From assembly GCA_009733715.1 (NCBI GenBank), contig WMKJ01000008.1:1-64000 (forward strand): a stretch of 64,000 nt of DNA, given 5' to 3'. The notes under the pieces were generated by a model. The model was not told the DNA's origin. It did not search any database and saw only the letters and a list, made by a program, of their open reading frames with translations. This document shows positions 1 to 12,322 of the stretch, one piece after another. The stretch is from Herpomyces periplanetae (Eukaryota; Ascomycota; Laboulbeniomycetes; Herpomycetales; Herpomycetaceae). Numbering within the stretch: the stretch's first letter is position 1; every line of letters starts with the position of its first letter. A program made the translations under genes and the position numbers.

Positions 1-3000
1 AACGGATCATTTAGCTTGATAACTGGGGTGTGTAACAGGAGGCAGTTCTACAAAAATATTCATAAGTTAATGCGCGGAATGGTTCAGAATTGGTTGGTTA
101 ACGATAAATTCTTGAGTTCGTCATGCCGTTAAGTGTATTACGGTTATACCAAACTGCACCAGCATAGGCAACGGTCAAATTGCCTATATTATGAGTTAAG
201 TTTGTCTACAACGATTGTAAGAATGTATGAACTTCTACACGGCAGGACTTCCTTGTGGGTGCATAGGATTCATTAAGTTGATGGTTTGAGATCGTTAATG
301 ATGAGGAAGCATATTTATTCTACAAAATATATTCAATAGGGAGAACATTATGTAGGTTTGGTTCGTTGTACGAATTAACGCAGGAAACTTTGGCTCAGTT
401 ACCATCATAGCTATGCAGGTTTTCCAGATGTGGGCTAGCTATTTTGGAGCGAGTTTGCACAAAATTGAAGTTATATTGTAGGGTAGGTTGTTGGTTAGCT
501 TAACGACTAGTTACGCAGTTGGGAAGTAGGACTAGAATTCCACGTTTAATTTTGTTCATTCGCCGAACAGGCGCATCATTGTATGCAAAACGGGAAAATT
601 CGATGGCGATTTTCGCGTACCTTTTTCCTTTATTTGGTTTATCCACATCAGGGACGCGGATATTGCCGTAAAATTGACCACACAGTGCAGAATGTTTTAT
701 TGAATTGTAAAGATTTTTGCCTTGAGACATCCTACGCGACTTGGAGAAATTTAGATCTCATTTAGGATGGTACTAGCTGCAGTTTTGGCGTATTTTATAT
801 TGGAAGTTGTCAGTTAAATTTGCCTCGCACGTTGGTTAGGTGTAATATTTTATGATGAGATAGTACACAGGGATTTAAGGAACTATCAATTAACGGCCGA
901 TGTAAATTTAGGTTATACAGGACACTGATTCGTTTCCAAATATTGTAGATAAATCATTAAGGAATTGAAATGGGGAAAGATTTCAAGCTGAAATTAAGGT
1001 ATTACAGTGCAGACCCTCTGATAGCAGGACATTTGGGGAAAATTGGCGTGTGTATCAGTAACATGGAATTGAATGGAGAAGATACGACATAGTTTATCCT
1101 CCACAAATTTCTGACCATGGTGTCGTGGTACTAAAATAGTACATGTAGACTTACAGCTAACTGATGCTATGGATAAAGAGAGTCTCATTCATACACCGGG
1201 TATTTCCTAGCTCGATACGCTATAGGTGGCAAGGATAAACGTGCAAAAAGCATGTATATGGTACGGTATACTGGACTGGTTAACGTCATAGCTGTGACGA
1301 TCAATCACTGGGTTGTATTAAGATGGATTGAATACAAGAAGTTCCCAACTATTGCTATCTCGGATTATTTTCGAAGTACACTCTCGCAGATTCTTAGGTA
1401 GCATCATCAACCGAGTCTTTCGAATTCCTATTATACGGGGCGGAGGAAAAGTTTAAACATGGTAAAATTTATGCTAATTATAGAATGGGTTGGGGATAAT
1501 AATATGAAATGATAAGCTGTTCGCAGACAGTGCTAAGTTTCGCTTTAACAAGGACTGTAAACCGAGCCATCTTTAATGTAACGTTCTAACGAGGGAATTT
1601 CAATGTGAATATGCTTGAGGAAGGTTACGTGATTTCTTGAGGGGAATCAAATGAACTACAACAATGAAATATTCAATGTGTAAATAGATAGGATTTGGTT
1701 TGCTAAGTAGAAGTTGTGAAGTTCTAGAAGTCGAAGTTGGTCATGGTTTAAAAGAATATATTTTTGGCATTGGGAAGATTTTGCGGTAGCATGAGAAGCA
1801 CAAACTTCGGGATGAGAAGGGTGAAAGTGGGATATAGTTAATGGGGATGTTTGGTCAAGGGGAATTGGAGAAATGGTGCGAAAGAGAGCAAGTTTAGAGG
1901 ATGATCAGTGTTTGAAGTGAAGGGGAGAGATTCGTGGCTAAAGATTAATTGGTTATGTGGATTTATATCTCTCACTATTGCTACACAAATACTTTTGTCA
2001 GAATCTGACGGGTATATTAATGATTAAATGGTGATTGTGTTTGAGGTGGAAAGTATTCAGTCGTGTAACAATTTTAATACGTTTTGGTATTGCTTGTGCA
2101 TGAAGAAAGACACAAATTTGGCGGTGTTATTTTCTTTAACAAGGTTAACCAACGAGGAATTAATGTACTTATCTTGATCAGGTTAACGTGGTTTAAGTGG
2201 AATTTGGTTTACTTGTCAAATAAAAAGGAAAGGGACAGTGATAAATGGTGGTAGATTATGTCGCAAAAATTTTTAATTCTCGTTGAGAGTTGGACTAATG
2301 CCAGGGATTGTTTTCATTGGGTAAGACGTTTGAAGTGGGACCGTTTCGCATGGATTGTCAAGAAGACCCAGCCAGTTAGTGTGTGGTCGTAGGTACGTAT
2401 GTGTGTATGAAGTTTGGGAGGTAGGATAGTAGGTGTAAAAGTTATATACCATGACACACCCTGGTTGGTTAAGATTAATATTATACTGGAAAGAAGGAAA
2501 GGAATGGGTAACTCATCCAATGATTTTGATGTAGGCAAAGTTAGCCTGGGGTTGGGGGGAAATATATTATTTTATGATAATGATGGCTTGAAGTAGATTG
2601 AATAAATGTATAATGGGTCGACAGCGTAGGTTATCATGAAACGAGTAAGAGAGCATGTCCAGATAAGCTATCACTTGTGCACGATTTATCCTTGTGTATG
2701 AATTGTATAACTTAGCTAATGACAGGCAAAGCAAGTTTAGTTTGTACAAACAGATAGATGGGGCACAATTTTTAGAGTATTGATTCTAAGAATAGTAAAA
2801 TAAGCTATATTATTTGATATGCAATAGTTTAGACATTATCAAGTTGGAAGGGTGACAGAGGGATTTAATTTGGTTGGGTACAGCGAAGGGTCGGGAAACG
2901 AAGGAAATACGGAATGCGACAGTACAGTAGGCCCGAATAACTCGTGGGAGATGATGGAAGAAAGGAAGTGAGGTTAATCAAGGTGATGCAAAGTTCATAC

Positions 3001-6000
3001 GGTTTAAATGGTAATTAATCTTGAAGAGGGAACGGGAATTTCAGGTTGGATGAGAGAGAAGGAAGTATGGCTAGGGGTATATTATTTGACAGAGATATAG
3101 TGGAGGGAAAATTCTTGTCAAGGCGAAATGGCAAGGTTGTTATATTTGTTTATAGATTTAACTGGAGACGGATAGGTTCTCGGTGATACTTGGACCTCGA
3201 ATTATAGTGATACACGGAGGAGCAAATTACGCTTTGCCATGAACCACCCTGGTGGTTGATGGAACAAAATGTGTATGGTAAGTATGCTTAGTTAGAGCGA
3301 GTTAAACTGGACGGAAAAACTTGGTATTAACGAGTAATTGGTAACGTGAGAAAAAAGTCTCAGCCTGATAACTGGAGGTATGGGATTCTAAATTTTATGT
3401 CGGGAATATGACAGATAATCGGAAAATAGAATTTAATGACGGGAAGAAGGACCGACTTGATGAGCTTGGATTATCATGGAGCAGTTAGTTGAAGAGAGTA
3501 TTTTAAAGTCAATGATGAGAGGTGTATTGTGGGTGAAAACAGGAGAGTAGTGGGTCATGGTTGGTCATTAGACACAAGAACGAATAGTGTAGCGTAAAAT
3601 AATGCTTATTTGAAGGGGGGGATTAAGTTGGTACAGCATGGAGAGTGAGAATGATAAACGAACGTGGCATGAATGGATGGACGAACGATAGTTTACTGAT
3701 GGGTAATCTAGTGAATGGGAAAGGAAGAATGAATAAATGTAAAGTTCTTGAGAAAGTTGGAGAATATGGTGATGTTGATAAGGGAATGGATTAGTTACGA
3801 TGTGGGTGAAAGTGGTAGCAAGACTTTTGGTATAGTGAGATAACGAAGATAACTACGGGGTTTATTAACTAATGTTACAGTTTAGAATAAATGAGAGGCA
3901 AAGAGTGATTTGGCTAATGACACGGAAACGAAGTATATTGAAGAGAATTGAGACAGTGGTAGAAAAGGTACAAGAAGGAGAGAGAGCTGGAGGGAAAATC
4001 CGGGAAACTGGGAGATGTGTGTAAAGGAATTATGTTTGTGATTGATGAGATCTGAAAGAAGATTAAGTAGGGGAAATGGGCGTTTGGGGAGTAAAACTAG
4101 GCAACGAAGGCAAAATGTTTCTAACGAGAAAATTTGTAGGCAATGATAGCGTACATTGCTAGATTTGGCGTTCGAGATTAAGTATTTTCCAGTTTAATGG
4201 AAAGGGGAGAAGGGGGAAAAGCGAGACATTCCAGTAAGTACAGTGGCAATGGAAACGAATAAGAAATAATGATTGTATGCATGCTTGCTTGCTTGCATGC
4301 ATATTTGAACTAACCAAACGGCATTTGACACAGAGCAGAAACAAATGGGATGGCATGGCAAAGTAAAATCCGGATAATGAGGTACTTAGCAAAGGATCAA
4401 GTGACAAAGTACGGCGAATGGGGAATGATTGGATCAAGATTAACGTTAATCGGACTAGATATTCGCAGTGTGAAGCGTTGTTAAGGGTAAAAGCTGGGTA
4501 ATAACCAAGTAATTTGGTCGAGGGCAAACAAACGGTTAAAGAACCGACAAGAGAAACAATAAAAGAGTAATGCGAAGGGAGGGGAAAGGGGAGGGAGAAA
4601 GTATCGTGACGTTTGATATGGGATGTAACGCAAGGGGAACTGATAGTGAAGAGTCGATGATTAGTTTTAAAAGGTGTGGACGGAGTTGAAGGATGGTAGA
4701 GATAGAATGATTAAAACACGACAAAACTTTTACAGTAGTAAGGTTGGCGAAAGAAAACGGACTGAGCCAGTGAGGAGTAAGTAACAATTGAGGTTAGAGG
4801 AAAATGAGCAAGGAAAATGGGGATAATTAATGTATAGGTGGGGTGACATATCCCAGCATGATGGAGATTTAAGTATGATGAAGAGAAGGAAAGGCATTTT
4901 TCCTACCCCAAAAAATGGTTTCAACAGGGTTAAAGTAGATGAATGAAAATATCGTGATACACCAATAAAATGGGGAGGGATAGTAATGGAGACAAATTGG
5001 TTAAAACGATATGGGATGAACAGGTTGATGTTAACCGGATTACTGATAGGATGGAGAAGAGCCAAGTTGGAATAAAAAGGAAGAATGAACCAGTAAATCA
5101 GTTAACTGAGAAGACTTTGCTAAATTGAAGGTGAAACAATTTTAGGGAACTAAGTTTAAGTTGGAAAAGTTGAAATGATTGACCATTTAAGAATAAGTAT
5201 TGAAATGATCATGATAACCGGGATGAATGTTGATTTAAACTAGGAACTAATAGCGTGTAGAAGGTTGCGCAGAGGGAATGAAACGATTCGACAGAATAGT
5301 TTAAGTTTGAAGTCAGTACAAGATGAACAATTAACAAGCGAATTAATTGAAGAACCAAAGTGAAGATGAACAAAGACAATGGGATGGTGAATTGTAACGT
5401 TATTGATGGAGACAGAAAATGATATTTTAAGCCTGTTTAAGTGTGTCAAGGTTAAGTAGATAGAAGATGAAGTTAATCGTGATATAGAAGGTAGTTGTAT
5501 GGAGAATTAGGTGTTTTTTTGGGTTTGATTGAAGAATTCTAGAGTGTGAAGGGAGGAAGATGGTGATTTACACGATAAGAAAAGAGTAACAAGATGAAGC
5601 AAAATGGATTACATCGAATGAACAAAGTTAGAAAAGGTTCAAGAGTAATTGGTGTTTTGGGTTGCTTAACAAGGTATTGGGTAAAATCGATCTTCGTTTT
5701 AATAGATGATGAACAGTATGCCATAAAAATACGAAGAATTTAATATGCTCAGAAATGTTTCAGCTTGGGTAAAAAATTGGATGGTTTAAGAATTGTAATC
5801 TTCAGTTCAAAGTGACATGGACCAAGGGCGGAGAAGCTTATCATGGATAGATTGATGGAATAGTACAATTTAGAAATGTCAAGGGCTTCTAGTTTAGCCC
5901 GAATAACAAGTTGCAATTAAATGGGTAAGAAGTGGCAAAAAAAGTAAAATGGCTTGAAAAAGCTAGAATCTCGAGATAATCGTTGGGCGGGTAGTGTAGA

Positions 6001-6047
6001 AATGGTGATGATATCGTGAAATGGGGGGCTTCCATAGCAATTTTGGC
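1..6047. other. Gene desert, purine-rich on the + strand
   Basis: No coding region is supportable here. The first 1.5 kb is mixed in composition. From about 1500 to 6050 the plus strand becomes increasingly rich in G and A, with long runs of GGA, GAA and AGG triplets. Minus-strand open frames of 60-120 codons in this stretch are rich in Ser, Leu, Phe and Pro. That is what pyrimidine-rich DNA encodes by chance, because stop codons need purines. They show no domain, no consistent initiator context and no splice structure. A cruciform-type repeat sits at 4276-4303. It could hold a long non-coding transcript on the minus strand, but the sequence does not show one. Confidence 0.6.
4276..4303. repeat. 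Perfect 9-bp inverted repeat with GCTT core
   Basis: The arms TATGCATGC (4276-4284) and GCATGCATA (4295-4303) are perfect reverse complements. They flank a 10-nt TTGC/TTGCTT-type loop, so the whole forms a GC-alternating cruciform candidate. The core is a short tetranucleotide (CTTG) repeat, which suggests microsatellite slippage as the origin. Confidence 0.7.
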
Positions 6048-6074
6048 AGAATTCGGCTCGCCCGAATTCTCGCC
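6045..6074. repeat. Inverted repeat at purine/pyrimidine switch
   Basis: AGAATTCGG (6048-6056) and CCGAATTCT (6062-6070) are perfect 9-bp arms around a CTCGC loop. Outer GGC (6045-6047) can pair with GCC (6072-6074) if one base is bulged. The repeat lies exactly where the plus strand changes from purine-rich (left) to pyrimidine-rich (right). Its function is unknown. Confidence 0.7.
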
Positions 6075-7459
6075 TACCATGCCTTAGCTTCTACCCTTGT
6101 CCATGCTTGAATCAAGAAAGCTTTATCGCCCCATTATCTTGTCATGAAGGCTACACTAAATTTCATTCGCTACTCCAGTAGAGTAAGTATCGTGATATGC
6201 ACATCTCACGATACTTGAAGCTTCATCTCTTGTACAATGTACTGCGCTACATCTCAATTTTCAGTCATTGTGGTAAGCATTCTTCCATCAAATTCATTTC
6301 ACTTCAAAACACTATTTTCCCTCCCAATCCCATCAACACTACATCAATTTCCCATGTCTTGTTAACCCGCTTTTCCATCACGATCAATTTCCTTTCTGCC
6401 TCCTAAGCCATTATCAAACTTCGTTTCCCACTCGCATCTACTTTCTTCAGATCTCTTTAACCATTTTGAAACTTATCATCGTCTTAGTCTTAATCTATTA
6501 TCAATTCCCCCAGTCAACTGTTCCTTTAAAAATTAATCCATATGTTCTTTCAATCTATGTTTGTCGTATCAATTTACTCCCTTTCTCCCCCTCCTCCCCG
6601 TCAGTCCTCTTCCACTTGGAGAATCACAATTTTTACTTTCGTAAACTTCTCTTGTCAACTCAAATTTAACCGATTGTTATCAGAAATTTCCCTTGGTTAA
6701 TTTACGTTACGTTTACACTGATTTTTCCCCAACTTAATTTTTTTCACGATCCATTTCCTCGTCCCCCCGTCTCCCCCTCTATCACAATTAATCTATTTCC
6801 CTCCCATTCCACCAAAATCTATCCCTTCAAACATCCCGATTAGTCTACCCGATTCTCCGCTTTGTACTCACTTTATTTGTCCTGTCCAATTTTATCCTTT
6901 TCCATTGTCCCTCAATTCCCCTACCCCATTCATTCTAACTTCAATTAACCATCACAATGACGCCACTCATACTCACACCTGCATATCCACCGCTCGCCTT
7001 ATGACCTCTTATTATAATATTATCATGTATGGTCCGTCACACGTTATCATTCATCTCCCCTCAGAATTTAACATATAAATAGTCCGTCCCTTGATCTCTT
7101 CAAACCTTCCCACTCACATAAATTGCCCTCAATCCTCCTCAGTTTTTCTCCCATTCTTCAAAGCCTAATCCATCCTAACCTAATCCATTTTCTTACGCCT
7201 ACACTAATCTATTCATTCTACTCTGCTCTCTTCATTCCTTCTACCTAATATCATCTTCATATCAACATTTTCTTCTCCCCCTCCCCTTTTGTCCTTCTCT
7301 ATCCATCTATCGTCCTTGTTAACACTCTCTCATCCTCCAATCTTATAAACTCTTTTAAATATCCCTCTTCATCCACCCCCCCTATATCTACAAAATTCTA
7401 TACTACCTCTTCCCTTTTTTAATTTTATCTACTCTAGACCTTTTCCAATCGTCATCAAT
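6075..7459 (+). promoter_or_regulatory. Pyrimidine-rich promoter/leader of subtilase gene
   Basis: The plus strand is strongly C+T-rich for about 1.4 kb up to the ATG at 7460. A TATAAAT element lies at 7074-7080 and is followed by about 380 nt of almost pure pyrimidine clusters, a plausible long 5' leader. CT-rich promoters are known upstream of well-expressed fungal genes, but the length here is unusual. Short plus-strand frames inside it (6197-6669) have no domain and look like composition effects. Confidence 0.5.
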
Positions 7460-8959
7460 ATGATCTACCTTGGGCCCTGCTTTTTCCTCCTCCTTTCCCT
7501 CACTACCGCCGCTCCCCTCCCTGATGATGATATAGCTCCTTACTTCTCCCTCGGCGTTTCTGCCCAATCTGTCGTCCCTAATTCATATATCGTTAAACTT
7601 CGTGATGATATTGACGGTGGTGTCACCTCCATCCTCTCTCAACTCGGCTCCGCTAAACCTGACGGTATTTTCAACGTCGGTGAATTCAAGGGCTTCACCG
7701 CAAAGTTGGATGAATTTACAAAGTCCTCCATCTCCAATTTGTCCTCAGTACGTTTCCACCCCCCTCCCTCCTCATCCCTCTCTAACAAGCCTCTTCTTCT
7801 TTCACTTAGGTCGAATATATCGAACCAAATGGTATCGTCAGAGCCAGTTCATACCAAGTTCAAACAGATGCTACTTGGGGCCTCGCTCGACTCTCCCACC
7901 GTGCTACTGGTAACAATACATACGTTTACGACTCCTCCGCTGGCGAAGGAACCTGCATTTACATCCTAGATACCGGCGTTCTAGCTGAGCATGTCGATTT
8001 TGAAGGCAGAGTCAAGAGCATATTTCACGTAAACTCAAGTCCCCAAGATAACGTCGGTCATGGTACTCATGTCGCCGCAATCATCATCGGAAAAAATTTC
8101 GGAGTCAGCAAAAAGGCCGTCGCTTACAGCTTAAAAGTTCTCGATGAAGGTGGTGCCGGCTCTAATGCTGATGTTATTTCCGGCTTAGGTGCCGCCGTAA
8201 AGGACTACAAATCGCGATCATGCCCCAACGGTGCCGTCATGAATTTGAGTTTGGGCGGTGGTAAGAGTCGTGCCATGAACGACGCCGTCAGAGCTGCCGT
8301 TAAAGCTGGTATCTTCGTCGTTGTTGCTGCCGGCAATGAAGGTGAAGATGCTTCCAACTTCTCTCCCGCTTCCGAACCCTCCGCTTTCTGTGTTGCCGCA
8401 TCCGATTCCAAAGACCGTTTGGCCAGGTTCAGTAACCATGGATCTCTCATCAATATCATCGCCCCCGGTGTTGATATCGAATCCGCCTACAACCGTTCAA
8501 AAAATTCAACTGTAAGTGCTTCCTTTCATGCATAAATCTTACAAACATTCATGTTTGTATTGCTTCTATTTCAACTCCTCGCCCTTCCTCTTCCTCGCCT
8601 CATAATAAGGTTTACTTCCAATCCCAATTTGTGCCCTAACTTCCGCCCTTCACTATTGACAGAGCAAACTCTCCGGTACAAGTATGGCTAGCCCATTCGT
8701 CGCTGGCTTAGCCGCTTCAATCTTGTCTTCTGAGGGTAAAATGTCTCCTTCCCAACTTGCCGAGAAAATTGAGGCTATGGCTACGCGAAACGCTATTCAC
8801 GGTCTCAATCGTTCGACCAAAAATATTCTTACCTTCAACGGTAATAAATTCGACAAGCCAACCGATGAAGTTGAAGAAGAGACCGGAGACAGCGTAACCA
8901 AACGATCCAACAAAGGCCCTGCCTCGCCCAACTCCCCCCTTCGACGTCCATCTGCTTAA
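7460..8959 (+). CDS. Secreted subtilisin-like serine protease (S8, proteinase K type)
   Basis: Three exons, 7460-7747, 7810-8511 and 8663-8959, encode 428 aa. All junctions are phase 0, with donors GTACGT and GTAAGT. Order: signal peptide (residues 1-18, hydrophobic, then AAPLP), an inhibitor-I9 propeptide (about 40-105), then a peptidase S8 catalytic domain. The triad is visible: Asp150 in ILDTGV, His180 in GHGTHVA, Ser337 in GTSMASP, with the oxyanion Asn in AAGNEG. The C-terminal tail of about 45 residues is acidic then basic (KRSNKG) and might be trimmed. The enzyme should be made as a zymogen, self-cleaved and secreted to degrade extracellular protein. The length suits the proteinase K family plus tail. 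Every key residue is intact. A vacuolar destination cannot be excluded. Confidence 0.93.
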
Positions 8960-10277
8960 ATTTTTTAACCTTCACACACTCCTTTCCACCAATACATCTT
9001 TCTATTGTCCTTTTCTCAGCCTCTTTACCCCTCCAAATCTCTCCTCCCCCAAACATTCGAGACGAATCCGCGCCAATGCACGCCCTCGCTCATACTTATT
9101 TCCCTTGCTATATCAATTACCACACCTTACCCATTCATCTCTTCTCCCAATTCATTCAGCTCAATTTCAATTTTCCTTATTAAGTAAGGAGGTATCATAA
9201 ACTTTATCATGGGAAGCGTGTATGTGTGCGCCGCTTAATGTATTCTCATCTTCCCCTTTTAAGTTTTGAATCTTTTACCATGATGATTCATTTCTCATTG
9301 GTTTTTTTTCCATTTGCTGTTCTATCTACTATGCTATTATACATATATAAACATGCATATACATACACGTGCACGTACTTGCATACGTACGTATATACGC
9401 TTTTCTCTCTCGACAATTGCCCACTCTCTTCTCAATGTGTATGTATGTGTGTATGTATATGTGTATGTGTATATGTATATGTATGCCTTTGTGTGTATAC
9501 TCAAATCATCTCGTGTCAATCATCATCGTCCGAACTTGTTTCTCCATTCGTACCTATTTTCGTCATCTCATCTCATCATTCTTTCCCCTTTCAACACAAT
9601 TCTCCGAATAAAATCTCGTCTCAACAAACGTTGTCTTGTCTTGTCAGCTCTTTCCTTTTCCATTATTATTCTGAATTTATTTAATTCGGAGTATCTATCT
9701 TCCATACTAGCGGTACCTTTGTATCTGTGAAACTTCCCCTAGGTATACTTGTTGGTATATTCCCTTATTTTTTTCCCCCAAAAATTACTCTCTTCTCCAC
9801 AAGTCAATGTATATTGTACTTCCTGACTCCTTTCTGTTTATTTACTAGAAGTCCCCTCATCCTCTCAGGTAAAATACTCTTTGCCACTTAGCTTATTTAT
9901 TTTCTCCCGTTGCCAATCGGTAATTCGTTCATTTTACGCCAACTTATCCACTAATTCCATTTATGTACAAACCTTAGACGTCTTTACATATAACACACCG
10001 TTACAAGTTCATTCGTTATTGCCGTACACGTTTTTTAACTGCTCCCTCTGTTCAATAAATCTTTTATCCCCCAGCTTTATTTTCACTAAATTATACTATT
10101 TTATCACGATACGTCTATTCACTTCATTTTGGTATTCTCTCCCTCTTTCCCTCCCTTTCTCACCTCAACTATTAAGCATTAACTAGTCTTTGCATACTTT
10201 AACGTACCTCCTTCGTTAAATTACATTTCTTATTACACTTATTCATATTCATTCATATACACATATCCATCCCAAAC
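8960..10277. other. Intergenic, pyrimidine-rich, with TATG/TG microsatellite
   Basis: No gene seen. The plus strand stays C+T-rich throughout, serving as 3' region of the subtilase and leader of the thiolase gene. A degenerate alternating purine-pyrimidine tract (TATG, TGTA, TACG units) spans about 9340-9490; it generates several short open frames in all frames that I regard as spurious. Confidence 0.6.
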
Positions 10278-11655
10278 ATGTCCACTCACAGGTTAAACGC
10301 CATCGCTCAACATATAGCTCCCAATCACTCCGCTGTAGAAACTGTGTACGTATAATTTATTCCTATTACGTTAATCTTCTCGTTAACTCGTTTAATCTCG
10401 TTCAGTGTTCGACAAAATCCCGATGATGTAGTCATTACTCTTGCTATTCGTACCCCTATCACTAAGGGTATGAGGGGAGGTTTCAAGGATACTCCGGTCG
10501 ATGCTATTGTAGTCAAATTGTTAAAAGAAGTTATAAATCGTATGAACATGGACCCCGCCCTGGTGGAAGATATTTGCCTCGGAAATGTACGCTCCTCACT
10601 TTTCCCCCTGACCCTTCGTTTTTACATTAATTACTCACTTCACCCTTTAGGTGAACGAACCAAAGGCCGCCTACTTCTGTCGAGCCGCCGCACTAGCCGC
10701 TGGTTTTCCCGTAACTACTGCCGCTAATTCTGTTAACCGATTTTGCTCCTCAGGTCTCAAAGCCATCCAAGATATTGCCAATGAAATCGCTCACGGTAAC
10801 ATTTCCTGCGGTCTCGCCGTGGGTGCTGAAAGCATGTCTACAAACGACGGTGCTTTCGAGCGTATTTTCGTAGATGAAATCTTGGAAAAATCCGTTGCCG
10901 CTGACTGTTTACAACCAATGGGTCAAACCAGTGAAAATGTGGCTAAAGATTTTTCCATTTCTCGTGAAAAACAGGACCAATACGCCGTTGAATCTTATAA
11001 ACGTGCCGAAAATGCCCAACGTAACGGTTTGTTCGACGATGAAATCGTACCCATCACTACCACTTATACTGATCCAAAATCCGGTTCATCAAAATCCGTC
11101 ACCTTATCCAAAGATGAAGGTCCTCGTTGGGGAACCACTTACGAAAGTTTGGCTAAAATTCGCCCAGCTTTTCCCCAGTATGGAGAATGTAGCACAGCCG
11201 GCAACTCCTCCCAAGTTTCCGATGGTGCCGCAGCTATCCTTCTTATGCGTCGTGACATGGCTTTGCGTTTACACCAACCCATCCTCGCAAAATTTGTAGG
11301 TGCTACCGTCACCGGTGTTCCTCCCCGAATAATGGGTGTTGGTCCAGCCTACGCAATCCCAAAAATCCTTGAACAATATCATCTCTCACTTGCCGATATC
11401 GATGTCATTGAGATAAATGAAGCCTTCGCTTCAATGGCCGTTTACTGTGTTGAGAAATTAGGCCTTGATACCAGTAAAATGAATCCCCGCGGTGGTGCTA
11501 TAGCCCTTGGTCATCCTCTCGGTTGTACTGGTGCTCGTCAAGTTGTTACAGGCTTGAGCGAGTGCCGTCGTCGTAAGGCAAGATTACTCTTAACTAGTAT
11601 GTGTATAGGTACTGGCCAAGGTATGGCTGGTTTATTTGTTAACGAAGTACTCTAA
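10278..11655 (+). CDS. POT1: Peroxisomal 3-ketoacyl-CoA thiolase
   Basis: Exons 10278-10345, 10406-10586 and 10651-11655 give 417 aa, the same length as budding-yeast Pot1. The enzyme performs the last step of beta-oxidation, splitting 3-ketoacyl-CoA into acetyl-CoA and a shortened acyl-CoA. The N-terminus carries a PTS2-like nonapeptide, RLNAIAQHI at residues 5-13, which fits R-L-x5-H plus a hydrophobic residue, so peroxisomal import through Pex7 is likely. Thiolase landmarks are present: nucleophilic Cys115 in VNRFCSSG, NEAF, the catalytic His in GHPLGCTGAR, and the second Cys (about 401) in CIGTGQG. Introns are 60 and 64 nt with donors GTACGT and GTACGC. A cytosolic acetoacetyl-CoA thiolase is less likely given the PTS2 and closeness to Pot1. 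Confidence 0.95.
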
Positions 11656-12322
11656 TCGCTTTCAATTATCCTTTATAATGTCCAATCAATCCCAATTGTG
11701 TCTCTCTTTTCACTAAATTTATCATTTTAATAGTCATTAAATAATCCTTCCAAGAGTACATTACTTTTATGTGTACATAACAATTTGTATTACCCACAGT
11801 AAACGATATTATCACCTCAATTATAGCTTTTCTCTCCCCTCCTCTCGTAATACTCAAAACTTGATTATACTTAATCGAGTACACTTCATTATGCCATCCT
11901 CCTTTGTCTCACTTCCCAATATATTCTTTCATAAAATTAAATACCTCACTTCAAACTTTCGAGCCCTCCCTTCACAAAATTTGTATCGATATATCACGTG
12001 ACAACCTCCAAAAGTGGCTCAGTGTGGCGGCCACGTGCATAAACTAAGTCGATCCCGTCAACGTGATGTGATGCTTCTGTTTTAACAAAATTCTTTACCC
12101 GTGGATACTTGGCATTGACTTTTATGCTTGTCCGCATTTAATTTTTCAAAGTTAACACCGCGATTATTCACGTTTATTTTCATTGAGCTTATTGTATTCA
12201 GTTGATTTAATTGGGCGGCGCAAGTGCGCTTGCGCTCTGCTGCTTCACCAACTACAATTTAACCAAGAATTCCCTTGTCTCACTTTGAACTTTTTCGTTA
12301 TTCATAATATCAATATACTCTA
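11656..12322. promoter_or_regulatory. Intergenic region with E-boxes, upstream of BOS1
   Basis: About 670 nt between thiolase stop and the BOS1 start region. The left half is pyrimidine-rich. CACGTG palindromes lie at 11995-12000 and 12032-12037, and a third is at 12453-12458 in the proposed first BOS1 intron. An inverted repeat GCGCAAG/CTTGCGC occupies 12218-12235 near the point where the plus strand turns from pyrimidine-rich to mixed/purine-rich. Confidence 0.45.

Noticed and set aside
4159-5065. Minus-strand frames of 83-122 codons rich in Leu, Ser, Phe and Pro
   Set aside because: They lie in purine-rich plus-strand DNA, so the minus strand lacks stop codons by composition; several overlap each other in different frames and no domain is visible.
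9226-9730. Several overlapping plus- and minus-strand frames of 60-152 codons
   Set aside because: They come from an alternating TATG/TGTA/ACGT microsatellite and pyrimidine-rich flanks, open in most frames at once.
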